In this document: positions 37,020-48,816 of the stretch, piece by piece
Position numbering within the stretch: position 1 is the stretch's first letter
How the letters are laid out: the number at the start of each line of letters is the position of its first letter
Assembly: GCA_024734555.1 (NCBI GenBank)
Contig: JANPWX010020211.1
Location: 62,001 to 126,000, forward strand
Direction: 5' to 3'
DNA length: 64,000 nt
Source: Trochalopteron elliotii
Taxonomy: Eukaryota > Chordata > Aves > Passeriformes > Leiothrichidae
Position numbers and translations under genes: made by a program
The notes under the pieces: model-generated
Databases searched by the model: none
The model's input: the letters and a program-made list of their open reading frames with translations, nothing else
Told to the model about the DNA's origin: nothing

Positions 37020-37421
37020 TCAAAGAAGTGTACAGCACTGGGCACCATTCCCACATTTTAACTTGCAAGAACACAGTTTGAGGAGAAGCACTGCCATGCC
37101 TCCAGTGGTGGCTGTGTCTTCAAGGTCTGGATGAGCCCCAAGTGCTTGGAGTTCATTCCTGACATGTGCCATGAAAGCTGCAGGGTCGAAGGTCTTTAAC
37201 AAAACATCAGTTGCTTCTAACACTGTTACAGTGCTCCATGTGTAGAGCGCAGAGAACAGAATCACCACTGTTTTTACCCTCACAGTCAAAAAAATCTCAG
37301 CATTACAATTTTTCCTATTGACACTCTGTGTATATTTTTGTTTACTAAGTTTTAGACCATCATTGCTAATTATATCCTGCTTTGCACCACCTTGTGCTCT
37401 GCCCCTCCTTAATGAATACAT
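37020..37421 (-). CDS. Candidate small membrane protein ORF (133 aa), unrecognised
   Basis: ATG at 37421 and TGA at 37020. Residues 1-50 are basic (RRGRAQ, KLSKQK, VNRKN). One hydrophobic segment follows at about residues 51-68 (TVVILFSALYTWSTVTVL), then LLKTFDP, then a mixed tail with a Cys-rich end (CSCKLKCGNGAQCC). The order hydrophobic segment, short linker, TFD echoes the downstream frame at 36057-36479, where VFMDTFDG follows its hydrophobic segment. This hints at a tandem duplicate, but the remaining residues do not align. The TFD match rests on three residues and may be chance. Confidence 0.15.
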   Translation of the reverse strand: MYSLRRGRAQGGAKQDIISNDGLKLSKQKYTQSVNRKNCNAEIFLTVRVKTVVILFSALYTWSTVTVLEATDVLLKTFDPAAFMAHVRNELQALGAHPDLEDTATTGGMAVLLLKLCSCKLKCGNGAQCCTLL

Positions 37422-37870
37422 CCTTCAAGTTCATTCCATTACTTGTTAGTGCATCTTTGGCCAACATGTACCTAAGATGTTTCTAAAATGAGTTTTCTCA
37501 CTATTGTGAAATAGAATAGCAGAAAACTTCCATGAAATGGTTTCTTTCTATCTGAAATCAACGACAGAGCTCCCAGTTGTAGTTAGTTAACACCTATTGT
37601 TGATTTCCTCTTCTGGTAATATAAGTGATGTGTTTTTTCATCAGCAGATTCTTTTTTTTTCATGTGGATGGTTTTGTATGTTATATCTGATAGGAATAAA
37701 AAGGAAAGACAATATCATTTAGAAAAAGTGTGACTATGTGGGTACAGAAAATGTTTGAAGTTTTTCAATCTTGATAATAAACCTGGAATATATTTATTGA
37801 TGCATCCCAGATAAGCAATTTCTATTGTGATGTGTTCTCTCAGAGAACTGTACTATGGAAAATTGAGAAT
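37422..37870. other. Non-coding DNA, nothing seen
   Basis: AT-rich, with no recognisable element. Confidence 0.5.
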
Positions 37871-37950
37871 AATGGGCCGTGTCATGCCTTCAGTCCATGT
37901 GCAGAACTCACACTGATGTCAATAGGAGCTCCCTTCACAAACCAAGGCCT
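37871..37950. repeat. Degenerate sauropsid interspersed repeat fragment
   Basis: TGGGCCGTGTCATGCCTTCA and, 30 bases on, CACTGATGTCAATAGGAGCT resemble an old sauropsid repeat with the layout 'GGGCCTGATCATGCCCTCA ... CCACTGAAGTCAATGGGAGTT'. The comparison is from memory and the copy is decayed. Confidence 0.4.
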
Positions 37951-38039
37951 GTGTATGACCCATAGAGTCTCTAGTAGAAGTTTCCCATACAGAACTACAA
38001 AATTAATGGAGCATTGTAATCCACTTTGAGATCTAATGA

Positions 38040-38290
38040 AATACATCATGATTTAAATTGCAATTAAACAGAGAGATGTCAATAGGCATTGATGAGTTTC
38101 CACACGAAGACAGCAACATTCCTGCTACAAACTTGCAGCTTTTGATGGGTAATGGCTCATAGATTCTAAAAACATTTTCTCAGAGCATTATTGATTAAGC
38201 ATCTCAGGAGCCTTAAACATGTGAATTACATTTTTAGTTGTAAGGCATAATTTGTAAATCTAAGACTTGATCCATTCTAGAAAGATCACA
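38040..38290. other. CNE-like AT-rich block
   Basis: Non-repetitive, with homeodomain/SOX-type words (ATTGCAATTAAACAGAGAG near 38057, CATTATTGATTAAGCATC near 38186) and no open frame. Weak case. Confidence 0.2.
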
Positions 38291-41200
38291 GAATCTCATG
38301 TGATGGAATTCAGCATTTCTTAATTGCCTTACATTTAGAAATTGAAAATCATGACATTAGGTTATGCTTTTGTATCTGGGGGAGGTTGGAAGGTTGTAGA
38401 GTTCAGTTGATTCACAAAGATGTTGTTTAAAGTTCATATACTTGATGGCGTTTCATCTGTCCATGACTTTTTAAATTATTTAATGTGATAAAATATTCTG
38501 GGTTTGTGTTTGTGTGAGAAATGTCATGAAATAATTAGGGTGTGTTTTTTTCACAGCAAAGAGAAATCAAGTTTCATTACAACAGTATTTAAACCCTACA
38601 CCAGAACTTTTGAATCCCACAGCAATATTAATCTTCTAGTGCTCTGAAATATTTCATGCCCTGCTTCCTACCCTCATAAAAATACACAGAGAGCTGTGGC
38701 TTATCTTTGAAATCACCCATTGACATAAAATATGAGGACTATTATTTTCAACTGTGTTTCAAGGCACTGTTTCTCAGGATGCTAACTAGGCAGAGCAGTT
38801 CTGTGTTAGGCAGGAGCTCCTGTGATCCTTCCCAGAAATCGACCTCCCTGCTCGCCCCTGCCCCACAGACTGTTGCCTTCTGACAGCACCTGGCTGCTGG
38901 GAACTGAACTTTTTTATTTTTCCAAACAATAGTTCATCTCCTATTTTGCATAATTCTGCAAAATAGTGAGGATGTCATTATCTGTTGTAATGTAATTATC
39001 TCTCACTTGAATGAGACAAGTCCTGGCCAGAATGCTGGAGACTCAAGGCTTCAACAAATCCAGTGTTCTGAAGACCTGCAATTTTCCAGTGAAGAAAGAG
39101 CAGAGTTTGCTGGACTCCAAATGAACTAAATGACGAGTCCATTCCCCTAAGACTATCTGAAAACCCTGTAAAATTCCATTTGATTTTCAGAATTTTTTTG
39201 GTGTAATTATATGGACTAGACATTACATATGTTCCTTTTATAAACAGAGTATGTTAGAGTGATATTACTAAGTATGAAGTATGAAATACATTTCTTACTA
39301 CAGAATTACAACAGTTATTTTTAAAAAACCAAACCACACAGAAAGACCCAAGAGAATTTACAATAGATTTTTTGAGGAATTTTGAGATTGGCCAAACGAT
39401 TTTGCATCGGGGATTTTTTGACATCTGCTTGTAGTTTTATTTTGTTTATTTGTTTTTGTTGGTTGGAGTTTTTTCTGTGGCTTCTCTACCAGTTATCTTG
39501 CCAGAACGTTTATCTATGAGAAGGCCAGGCAGCTATTTTGTGATGTTTTCACAAAGCAGTAGATCTCATTTACTCCATAACAACACCTCCATTTAATATC
39601 CCATCTTAGCAGGGAGATGAATACTTTGCAACTGCATGACTCTGGGTTGAGGTTTATCTCTGAACAACATATAAATGCTCCCTGGAAACTATTTAAACCA
39701 GGAGTACATATAAAAGCTGTTTTTTCTTATTGTTTCCTGACTTTCTGGACTCTAACCAAGACCAGCAAATTCTTAAATCCTATGAATGATTTCAGCCATC
39801 TGTAAGTTATAAAAGAACTCTGTTCAGCCTCAAATACCTGAGCTGATTTCTGTTCTATTGCAGGTTGCTCCACAGTTGAGCCTGCTTTGGTCTGAAATAG
39901 GCTTTGGTTTTTTCTTTTTTTCTTCTTCCTTTGTCTGCTTTTTTAGCTTACACCTTCCTTATGAGAATGGTATGAGATGACAAGAAAAGGTTTCTGACCT
40001 CACCATCCTCTACTTCCCCCACACTGCATTTGGAAGGGTAATTTATAAAACTTCACCAGTGCAGCCTGGACACTGCTGTCCCAGTAAGGACTCCAGGCAG
40101 AAAGAACCAGGATCTTGGGTTTGCCGCTTACATTTTCTTTTTTTAACCCTTTCCTCCTACTGTCTTAACAGACAGGTGATCTTTCATCTTACCTTTTTCC
40201 TTTGATCAAGATGTAGTCATCTGCATAATAGAACAAAATTTTGGTCTAGTAAAATGTGAAACTCGACTTTGGAAGAACTACTGATTTCTATTAAATAAAG
40301 CAACACTTCTTCCTCACCACAATCAGTGGATTTTTTTTTTCCGTAGTCAAGCTTGCTAAGAACATTTTAAATAATATTTTCTCTGGACTGAAACTCTGAG
40401 TTCCCAGACTCTTCTCCTTTTTACTCCTGTGAACATAGTGCTATACTGTATGTCAATTTGGTCTTGTTTGTGGGTTCATTTTCCCCTCCATTAGAACAGC
40501 ATTTCTCTCTTTTTTTTTTCCTTCTTGTGATATTGTTCAAAGACTTCTTGTGATGCCTTGAAAAAAGTTATTGATTGTTAGATCATTTCTCTCATTCATT
40601 CAGATGTTTTCTGGTCCCCAGATGGAAACATCACAGCTGCTGCTCTGGAATTCACTATCGACTTTTGTCTCTGGACTATCAGAGCCCCCAGCAAAAAGGC
40701 CTGATTCCAGGCACCCTCAGTTGAGACTTAAAGCTGTTATCCTTCCAGCTCAAAGGAAGTCCCAGTGTCTGTATATGGCCAGAGTCTGGAGCAGTAAGTT
40801 CCTACGATTACTTTCTCTGAGTTATTTTTCTAGTGCATCCTTTTTTTTCAGTTTCTATATAATTTTTCAGCTCTTCAGTAGGAGCACCAGATCTCAGAGG
40901 CCAGTCTGATTTCCTACCTCCCTCTTCAGTTGTTATTTCTGTGCTGGTCATTTGTTACATATTTGAAGGCCAGAATCAACCTGACAAATCTGTATTTTTC
41001 AAATTCAGCCTTTTCTGACCAGCAGCCATCTGCTCAGACAAAGAAGAAAGCGGGGAGGATTGCCATGTTTTAAATGCTTTTCACCCAATCCCTCAAGGAA
41101 AGCCTCTTTTTTAAATTCAAAGAGTTGTTATGATTCAAAGAAAATGCTTATTCTACAGACTGTTTCCTTTCCATTAAGGTTTATTTATACCACCCTCCTT

Positions 41201-41440
41201 GTCTGAGGGTATAATTATGAATGATCTAAGCCTGTACTGAAAATCCTAAATTAAAAAATACATCTGTTGCGAGGATTCTCTCACCAGAAACCTTGAAAAT
41301 GTTATCCTGTCTGTGCATCCATATATCTGTCTGTCTCTCTGTAGGTTATGGCTATCCTTTATATGTTCCAGAAGTAAGTGGGATTAGATCACTTGCTTCA
41401 TACTTTAACTGCTGTAGACATTCATAAAAGGAATAAAACT
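38291..41440. other. Non-coding DNA, nothing seen
   Basis: AT-rich, with several short T runs (near 37651, 40328, 40510). The 112-codon plus frame at 40571-40909 has no recognised domain. Confidence 0.5.
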
Positions 41441-41854
41441 ATGTGGAAAACTGAATACATTTTGTATTTATTTGTAGTCACTTTTCAACCACATTTTCAC
41501 TTGTTAACAACTAAGGCGATTAGATTGTATTGTTCTTCCCCTTCTAGATTTAGCAATAATCATAAGTGTAAGAAAACATTATTTAAATGGAAAAAGTTAT
41601 GTTTAGAAAGAAAAGAGAACTATAGCGTGAATGACGTTAACTGCAGCAGTGTTCATCCACAGCAAGGTGTTTTCCTGACAACAAAGGGCAATTGCTTCAG
41701 CCCAACTTTTCAGCATACCTCAGGAAGCATCAGTGAAACACATTTATTTTTAATTAAGGCCAATTCTGTCCCAACATTTGCTTTAAATATGAGGACCAAA
41801 GAGCATCAGAAAAGGACATTATTTCTGCAGTCCTTTGAAGCTGCTGCCTCCTGA
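41441..41854 (+). CDS. Candidate ORF (137 aa) with signal-peptide-like start, unrecognised
   Basis: The ATG at 41441 has A at -3. The N-terminus MWKTEYILYLFVVTF looks weakly like a signal peptide or anchor. The rest is basic, with six cysteines and two sequons (NYS, NCS). CpGs at GGCGATT, TAGCGTG and GACGTT are retained. The frame continues upstream to a GTG at 41378. The length is within chance expectation and no domain is recognised, so this is probably non-coding. Confidence 0.12.
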   Translation: MWKTEYILYLFVVTFQPHFHLLTTKAIRLYCSSPSRFSNNHKCKKTLFKWKKLCLERKENYSVNDVNCSSVHPQQGVFLTTKGNCFSPTFQHTSGSISETHLFLIKANSVPTFALNMRTKEHQKRTLFLQSFEAAAS

Positions 41855-41924
41855 TATGTAGCTCCAGGGAGGGCAACACCACACGGACAGTGGATTCATA
41901 GCAAAATCTCCAATTGGCAGAAGA

Positions 41925-42260
41925 TATCCAGACAGCACTTTACTCAGTTGGATTTCACCTGACTAATAATCTTATTTTTCATTTTTTAAACATTACAATG
42001 AAATGAATCCATTAAGATGCCATAATATTAATTAACATTGTCATAAGTTCTTCTTTAATTTCACTTGCATGCATTTTTCAAAGGTACATTGAGGAAATGA
42101 TTCTTTTACCCTGCCATTTGCCTATATATCATCTCATGGTAGTACTGAAAGGTTAAATGTTATAATTTATGCTAATTTTAATTTTCCCTAGTGTCATAGG
42201 CAGTACAAATCAAGCAGTAGCAATTGATTATACATCTCTGACAGTATAAAACAGAACAAA
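41925..42260. other. CNE-like AT-rich block
   Basis: Non-repetitive AT-rich DNA with dense ATTA/TAAT words (CATAATATTAATTAACATTG near 42021, ATGCTAATTTTAATTTTC near 42170) and TTTCAAAGGTACATTG (TCF-like) near 42077. It looks like enhancer-type DNA but cannot be tested here. Confidence 0.25.
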
Positions 42261-44041
42261 CATACAGTTCTGTCAATGAAAGGCCTGTGCCAGGTTAGTC
42301 ATAGTTAGGTTGTTGTGGCCTCCTGAGAACAGCAGTCAAAACTGAGCAATAATGATGATATGAATATTTGTTTTGTGCATAATTTTGGACCCAAGCCATA
42401 TCAATAAATAATTTTCCCCATACTTTTGTGCCTCAAGAAGTTTGATGGAAAGGCTGTTTGCCTTTGGAAGAATTTTGTGCAATTTGGCCTTTGGCTTTTC
42501 AGAGAAGACCTGATGTTGTAGAGGTCAAGCAGAGTTTCCCGGAAGCATGTTCCTGTACAAGAATAAGTAGGTTAAAATTACAGGAGAAGGAAGAAACCAA
42601 GGTCTGGCTTAGGCCGTCAAAAGGAAGAAATGTATCACTAGCTTGATATCTTCTGGCAGCTAATTTGCTCCCCTGTCAATATCATCAAGAGTATCTTTGG
42701 AGCTGAGGAATGATAGTCAGGTTCTCACAGCTTTTCAAAGAGCCAGGATAAACACCTAAGTTGTTCATTTACTCAGGCCTCAAACACTTCCCTCCTCACA
42801 GCACAATGAAAACAACTCATCACCCTGGCTTAGACCCCTTTCAGGGCCCATTTTTGCTGTTACTCTGCTGCTCCAAAACTAGCATTTTCTCCACAAATGT
42901 AGCTTCTCCCTACATAGCAGGCACTTATTTTCATGGATTAATGGTTCATTCCTTGCTCTGCCACCTACCTTGTAAGATAATGAAACAGAAGAGAGAAATG
43001 ATGTCACAGAAGTAAGAACTGGTGGCTAGTAACTGGTACTTCAACATCATGGGACAGAGGCTTAATTCCCCTGAAAGACAGGCTGAGATGACTCAAAGCT
43101 CTTGGAGACAGAAGAAAATGCCACTTGGAGGAAAACAGAAGTGACTCCTGTGGCTGTTGGCAGTACAGGGAGACACAGTATGGACTGGGAGATGTGATTA
43201 AGTGTCTCAAGAGCTTTTCTGCTCCTGAATATTCCTCCAGCTTGGGTAAAAGGCACTGTGGGCACCTTGCTGGAAAGATTCTGATGAGCTGCAGAGAGGG
43301 TTGCAGTCTTGCTGGTGCATGCAAGAGGACAGTCAATGCCACGTTGCTTATAGTAGGAGGAAATGGAGCATTGACAATGGGATTAGGGAATTATTGCCTG
43401 ACTTGAGGCCAAGTGGGTAACCCTATGAGACAAAGACAATTACACACTTACACAGATCACAGAAGATGGGAAGAAGATTCTTGAAACAAGGCAACAACGA
43501 AAAGGCAATGTTGCAATAAATTTTTTCAAAAATACTTGATAAATTTCAGCATAAAAATCCTGTTGACTTTTAATTGGAAGTCAGTTTGAGTGGTTTCAGC
43601 ACTGTAACTACAATAGCCATTCTTTCTGATTTTTATGTGTCCAAAACTTATTCAACGTTTGTGTGACAAAGCTTAAAATAAAAATAAGGATTTAGCTTGT
43701 CCACACATCAGCTTTGCATTACAACATGATTTTTGTTAGACATATTTGTGAATAAAGCTGTTGTACCAAAAGATTAGACTGCTGCTTTTCAAATTCAGTG
43801 CTTTAATTTAAAGAAGACACCATTTTTTTTCATGTAGCTATTGCTTCTTGATTTAGAATTAGTGAAACACTGGTTACTTTAACCCAGATGGTTTCTTCCC
43901 CACCCATAAGGATTGGTTATTTTAGCACAGATGTCTCTTTTTCTTCCATAAGGCATATTAGAAGGAAAACAAAGATTCACATTTAAGCAATAAATAATAA
44001 CAAATACCACCCCTATTGGCTTAGATATGTCCAAATCCAAA
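42261..44041. other. Non-coding DNA, nothing seen
   Basis: A GC-richer patch at 43000-43340 opens overlapping frames on both strands. Nothing is recognisable. Confidence 0.5.
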
Positions 44042-44090
44042 ACCACAGCTTACAGTTACTTTAAAGTGTGGCGGACCACAGCTTACAGTT
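44042..44090 (+). repeat. Direct repeat of a 16-mer, 33 bp apart
   Basis: ACCACAGCTTACAGTT occurs at 44042-44057 and again at 44075-44090. This could be a small local duplication. Confidence 0.9.
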
Positions 44091-44759
44091 CTTTCATTTT
44101 GCTTTCTTTTAAAAAGATTTTACTTTGTTGATATTTTTTCCACAGTTTCAATTGATCTTTATTGAAAAAGAATAAGGATGGAGCAGACTGACAATTTTAT
44201 TTGACAGATGATTAATAACTTTGCTTAGATCTGGCCTGAAGTGTAACCACAAAGTGTTTGATAAGGAATGGATAAAATATGGGTTGCAGGCAGTAGAGTT
44301 TAAGGGACATAATGGCTGAATGACAATCTTAAAAATGCAAGGTAGAGAGCCATGAGGTCCTGTTAGCAGTGTTCTAGTGCCCTTTCATCCCAGGGTTACT
44401 CTAACTTTTCTTGTGATTTCTCTTGGCTCATGGTGGAGGAGTCTCCCTTGGTGCACGTGTGGAAACGTCTGCTTATGAAAAGATATCTCCCTTTGTCCAC
44501 AGGAGAGGGGCTCAGGCTCATGTCCCAAGGCCTCCAGGCTGGGCTCAAAGCACCAAGGCTGAGCTCAGCTCTGTGGGGCCTGCTTAGGACCCTTTGGGCC
44601 AGCCTGCTTTCCCTTGCCATAAGGAACTCTTCTCCCCTTCCCTGCCAAGCACCACACTAAAGCGTTTTCCTTGAGATTCCCCTAAAGTTTCAGCTCCTTG
44701 CTTTTCTCCAAAAGGAAGGTGATCTGGCCCAAAGTAAGCTTGAAAACAAAATTCTTTTA
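44091..44759. other. Non-coding DNA, nothing seen
   Basis: A GC-richer patch at 44396-44660 opens overlapping frames on both strands. No domain is recognised. Confidence 0.45.
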
Positions 44760-44900
44760 TGATAACAATTTTTCTCAGTTTTTTTAGCCCGGTCCAGATT
44801 TTGTTACCGCGGGGAAAATTTGGTCGTAAGGTTTTATATTATGTTTATTTAATTAGTAATTTCTGTAAAAGAAAAATTAATTCTGTTACTTGTGGTGAGG
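44760..44900. other. CpG-retaining CNE-like segment
   Basis: Four CpGs occur within about 40 bases (AGCCCGGTCC, TTACCGCGGGG, GGTCGTAAGG) of otherwise AT-rich DNA, followed by TTTATTTAATTAGTAATTTC. Clustered CpG survival in AT-rich DNA suggests constraint or lack of methylation. Confidence 0.25.
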
Positions 44901-45284
44901 TGTCATGCCAGGAATAACATTTTGCATCTATGTCTTAACAATATGCCATTTTAAAGGACCTTTTCCTAAAATTTAATTTTAGATTTGGGACTATGGAGCA
45001 TTTAACTTACCTTCAGGAGGATATTTTGAATAAAAATAGCAAGAAACTGCTTTACTAGAATATCAACCATGCTTGACTGATATTAACCATATGAAAAAAT
45101 GTATGGAACATATAAAATTCACATAAGAACTACAGTTAAGCCTACTCATATTTTTCTTTTAAAATGGATGTCCAAACTTTAAAAGTCTGTATGTTATTCT
45201 TCTTAAGATCTAAATATATTTTTGGAGACTGAGTTCCTACTGGTTGCAATAATGAACACCTCATGGATGGCAGGGGAAAAAAAA
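44901..45284. other. Non-coding DNA, nothing seen
   Basis: AT-rich, no recognisable element. Confidence 0.5.
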
Positions 45285-45788
45285 TCAACTTTCCTTAATG
45301 CTACTGTTGGCCAAAGGGAGAGTGAAAAAAAGTTTAAAGCAAGATATCACCTGTAGTAGAACTACACCTTTTGCCCCCATCTTTGGATGGAGAATGGAGA
45401 GTTTCAGGGAAGCCTCCTCACCTCCACCTCCTGTTTTCTTGCTTTGTACCCTGGAGGTTTGCCCCAGAGCAAACCCCAAGGGGCCCAGTGGGGTGTTAAG
45501 GCTGAGGAAGTAGCTGCTTTCTCCCTGAGTGCCAAGGGGCAAGGACTGACCAGAGTCAATGACAAGGATCCTTCGTGACTTCACTGAGTGTTGGATGCTG
45601 CCCAAACAGTCAGTGCAGGCCATTCTGCCTGCTGGAGCCTGTGGAAACTGGGCACAGCACAGGGAACTGGTCTGATACTGGCCTGACAGCCCCTCACAGC
45701 ACAGTGTACTGGCACCCCAGGATATACTCCGCCTTGTTAGCGGTCCTGTATTGTCTTCTGTAAATACAGTGAGTAAGGCAAAAAACAT
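45285..45788 (-). other. Longest ATG-initiated frame (167 aa), probably not a gene
   Basis: A frame from ATG at 45788 to TGA. The translation has scattered cysteines, a Gly/Glu run (GGGGEE) and a weakly hydrophobic start, but no recognisable domain. Local GC is near 50%, which makes long frames more likely by chance. Plus-strand frames overlap it. I list it only because it is the longest with an ATG. Confidence 0.1.
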
Positions 45789-46079
45789 TTACTAATGAGG
45801 CTTAAAATTTTCTTTCAAATGATAGTCTTGCATATTTACATGCTTGTGGTTTGCTGCCATTATATGCACCAAATTTTGGCCTATCCCCTTCATTCATGCT
45901 CTCTGGGAATCATGCTCCTTTGAGAGAGTCATGGATAGTTTTGTTCTCCCCATTTTAGCAGGATGCTTCACTAGCTGTGTGCCAGTTGTCTTAGAAATGC
46001 TGGTTTAACTGGCTGAGCAGTCAGAGGGTATTTTGGAGCTGGGGCCTCTAACACTGGCACATGCACCTTGTGTGTGTCT

Positions 46080-46450
46080 GAGGGTGAACATGACGCCTGA
46101 AGACAGCCTGTTTCAGGCCTCGGTGAGTGGCACCATACCCCCAAAAGTCAGAGGTTACATTTCAAGGACCGGCTCCACTCCTTGGGTTGCCAACCCCTGG
46201 TGATAAGAAGTCTGCTTGGAGCAAGGTCACAGCAGCACAAACCACCTGCCCATCACCCGGTGCCAGGGGCTGGGAGCCAGGTGAGCCTGTGCCAAGAGCG
46301 CAGGAGCCGGGAGGGGAGCGGGAGGGGAGAGGCCTGGGCAGAGGCTGCTGCAGCCCTGCCCCTGGCCAGCCTCCCTGGCAGTGGTCCTGGGGAGCCAGGA
46401 TGAGTTCTGCAGAGCTGCCTTTCCCCTTCTCTGGACTCTCTGTGAGAGGC
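46080..46450. other. Local GC-rich patch
   Basis: Purine-biased GC-rich sequence (for example GGGAGGGGAGCGGGAGGGGA near 46309) with few CpGs elsewhere. Frames are open in several registers. The GGGAGGGGAGCGGGAGGGG run could form a G-quadruplex-like structure. No gene was recognised. Confidence 0.4.
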
Positions 46451-48269
46451 TGAGGATGTCAGGACTGCAGCTGCTTTCATGGGTGAACTTGCTGTTTTCA
46501 GAAGTCTGGCTGCAGCAAGGTATCTAACATGTCATAAGCACAGGCTTAAATTCTTAAGGATTAAAGCAAAAGTTAGATAATCTGATTCTCCAAACAGCAG
46601 CAGAGGACAGAGCTAACAGCTGTCTGAAGCTGATGTGGCATGGCATAACCGGCTGGGAGGTGCTAAAAATGCAGCTGGAGGGGCTGACTTGCGGTATGCC
46701 TACAGGTGACCATCAATAAACCAAAGGGTACCATATCCTCCTCCTCCTTTTCCTCAGTAATTTGGGGATCAAGCTGTGACCTAACACAGGAACTCTTTCT
46801 ACAAAGTTCACAACTGCTGCTTCTCCTTGTTTTGCTTCTACTTTGTTCGTGGTCCTCAAGAAAGGACAAGGACTTTACACTCTATGACAAATATTACAGA
46901 TGGAGTGTAAATATTGAAAGAATCAGCTTTAACTGTAACAAATATAGGTAAGGGTCAAACACTTAGCTTGCCTCTATACCTAATTTTTATGGATATACAG
47001 TTGCCAAATCTAAATTATTTGATCTGAAATGGCAGTGGACATTCAGAAAGACACAACTAGGCAAATATATAAAGGCAAGTTCCATATGTAATTACCAGGG
47101 GAGTCATTCTTCAGAAATCCTAGCTGTAAAATACTGCCTCCCAGTTCATGAGACAGCTGAAAGAAGCATTCATGACTTTAATTTAAGAATAAGTTTCCTC
47201 AAGGAACTTTAGCTTTTATTTAAGATCTGGAAATCTGTGTAGCTGTAAGAAGCTGCATGTAAAATGCATTTTACTCTTTGAAGCAGAAGGCTTTTAAGGG
47301 ACTTAATTAATTCTGGTTTTAACATGGATGATGATATCTGTACATTAGTTTCATGTACTCCAGGTGATGCACTGACTTTATTTTGGAGCCTCTCAGTTTA
47401 TGTGAGGCAAGACAGTCCCATAGATGTGCTGATATAACTCTGCTGAGATACCACGTGCAGATTGCTTTTTTATTACTTTGAATACTTACTTGAAGTTTTA
47501 ATTTCAAGAGATTTAGGTGGAGTCATTCTGCTTGATGAATACAGTTGTGGATTTTTTTTTCGTGATGTAAAAGGGTTTGCTTCCCCCATCTGGTCATGTA
47601 TCTATTGTGTCAATTTCTGCAGCTCTGTTGCTCCAAAAAAAGCACATAGACTCATGTGGTTGAAGTAATCTGACTCCCAGCCATCTATTGACATAGCTTT
47701 AGTCACCCAAATACTAACCTACCTCAGACTTTTTCATATTCAATCCCCAAAACCAGATTTTGCTGCTGGTCCTTTCCCAGAGCCATTCCCAGTTTAGACC
47801 TGTTAGTCTCTTTCCCACATTGTTCCCCCTGGTTCTGCTATTCACAGTCTTTTCCATGACCCCATGGTTCTCTTGCCTGCCCCATCTGGAAGCATCTCCC
47901 ACAGCCCTTCCTAAGTGCAGGGAAAGCCATGAAGCACATCTGAGCATCAGTTCTGCCTTCAACACCTCCTTATATTTGTAGCCTTTATACCTAAATGACC
48001 TTTAAGCAAAGATTTTCAGAAGAACTATAAAAAACTGTGAGAGGAAAGCAACAAAATAAATACATTTAGAGTTAATATCTCAAAGAGAAACATCTGTTTG
48101 TTCCTTTGAGTTACCAAAGGCAAATACACGTGTTCAGAACATGCTATGGACTAATGCCTACAGCTGACAAAATGAACTTTCGGTTCAGTGTCATTTATAA
48201 TGGATTCAAAACAATTTTTTTGGTAGTGCTAATATAGTGCTTTTGGTTTTATTAAATAAGCAATTGCAC
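46451..48269. other. Non-coding DNA, nothing seen
   Basis: Mostly AT-rich. Overlapping frames at 47714-47981 on both strands are unconvincing. Confidence 0.5.
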
Positions 48270-48292
48270 TTTTTTTTTCTCTTTTTTTTTAG
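48270..48292 (+). other. Strong 3' splice acceptor-like tract
   Basis: A 21-base pure pyrimidine tract (T9-C-T-C-T9) runs directly into AG at 48291-48292. The frame starting at 48293 stays open for 51 codons to TAA at about 48446. That would suit a terminal exon, but T tracts are common here and the peptide (begins VHIAFRLPVSSKF) is unrecognised. Confidence 0.2.
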
Positions 48293-48816
48293 GTACATAT
48301 AGCATTTAGACTGCCTGTATCTTCAAAATTTAGAAGCTTCAGTAGGCATCTATTTACTCAAAGAGTCTTTTCTCACAGGGAGTTCACTTGTAGGACTTCA
48401 CTTAATTGGAGCAGACTTCTAATTAGTAACAAAATTAGTATTTAAAATAGAATCAGAAAAAATATACATGCTGGAGTGTGCAAGAGTATTAAATACAAGC
48501 AGCAGAAGACAGCACTGATCAAAATATTACTGGAGTGCCATTTGGGTTACTCCAGGTGCTGCAGCCTTGGGAACATGGCCAGGCTGCACCCTGTTTCCCA
48601 CAGAGGAGAGGAAGTCCCAAACACTGCCTTTGCGTTCAGGAGAAGAGAAAATGAAGGGCCAGCAGGGAGCTGCTGGGTCTCCAGTGCTGTGCCTGGTTTG
48701 GGCTCTCAGATGAGCTGTGGAGGGTGACTGAAACCCCCAAGTCCTTCCAGAAAGCCTTACACTGCACCTTGTTGGATGCTTATGAGAAACCTGGCCCCAG
48801 GGCTCAAACTGAATCC

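Noticed and set aside
45285..45788. 167-codon minus-strand frame from ATG
   Set aside because: Sits in GC-richer DNA where stops are rarer, overlaps plus-strand frames, and its translation looks unlike any family I know.
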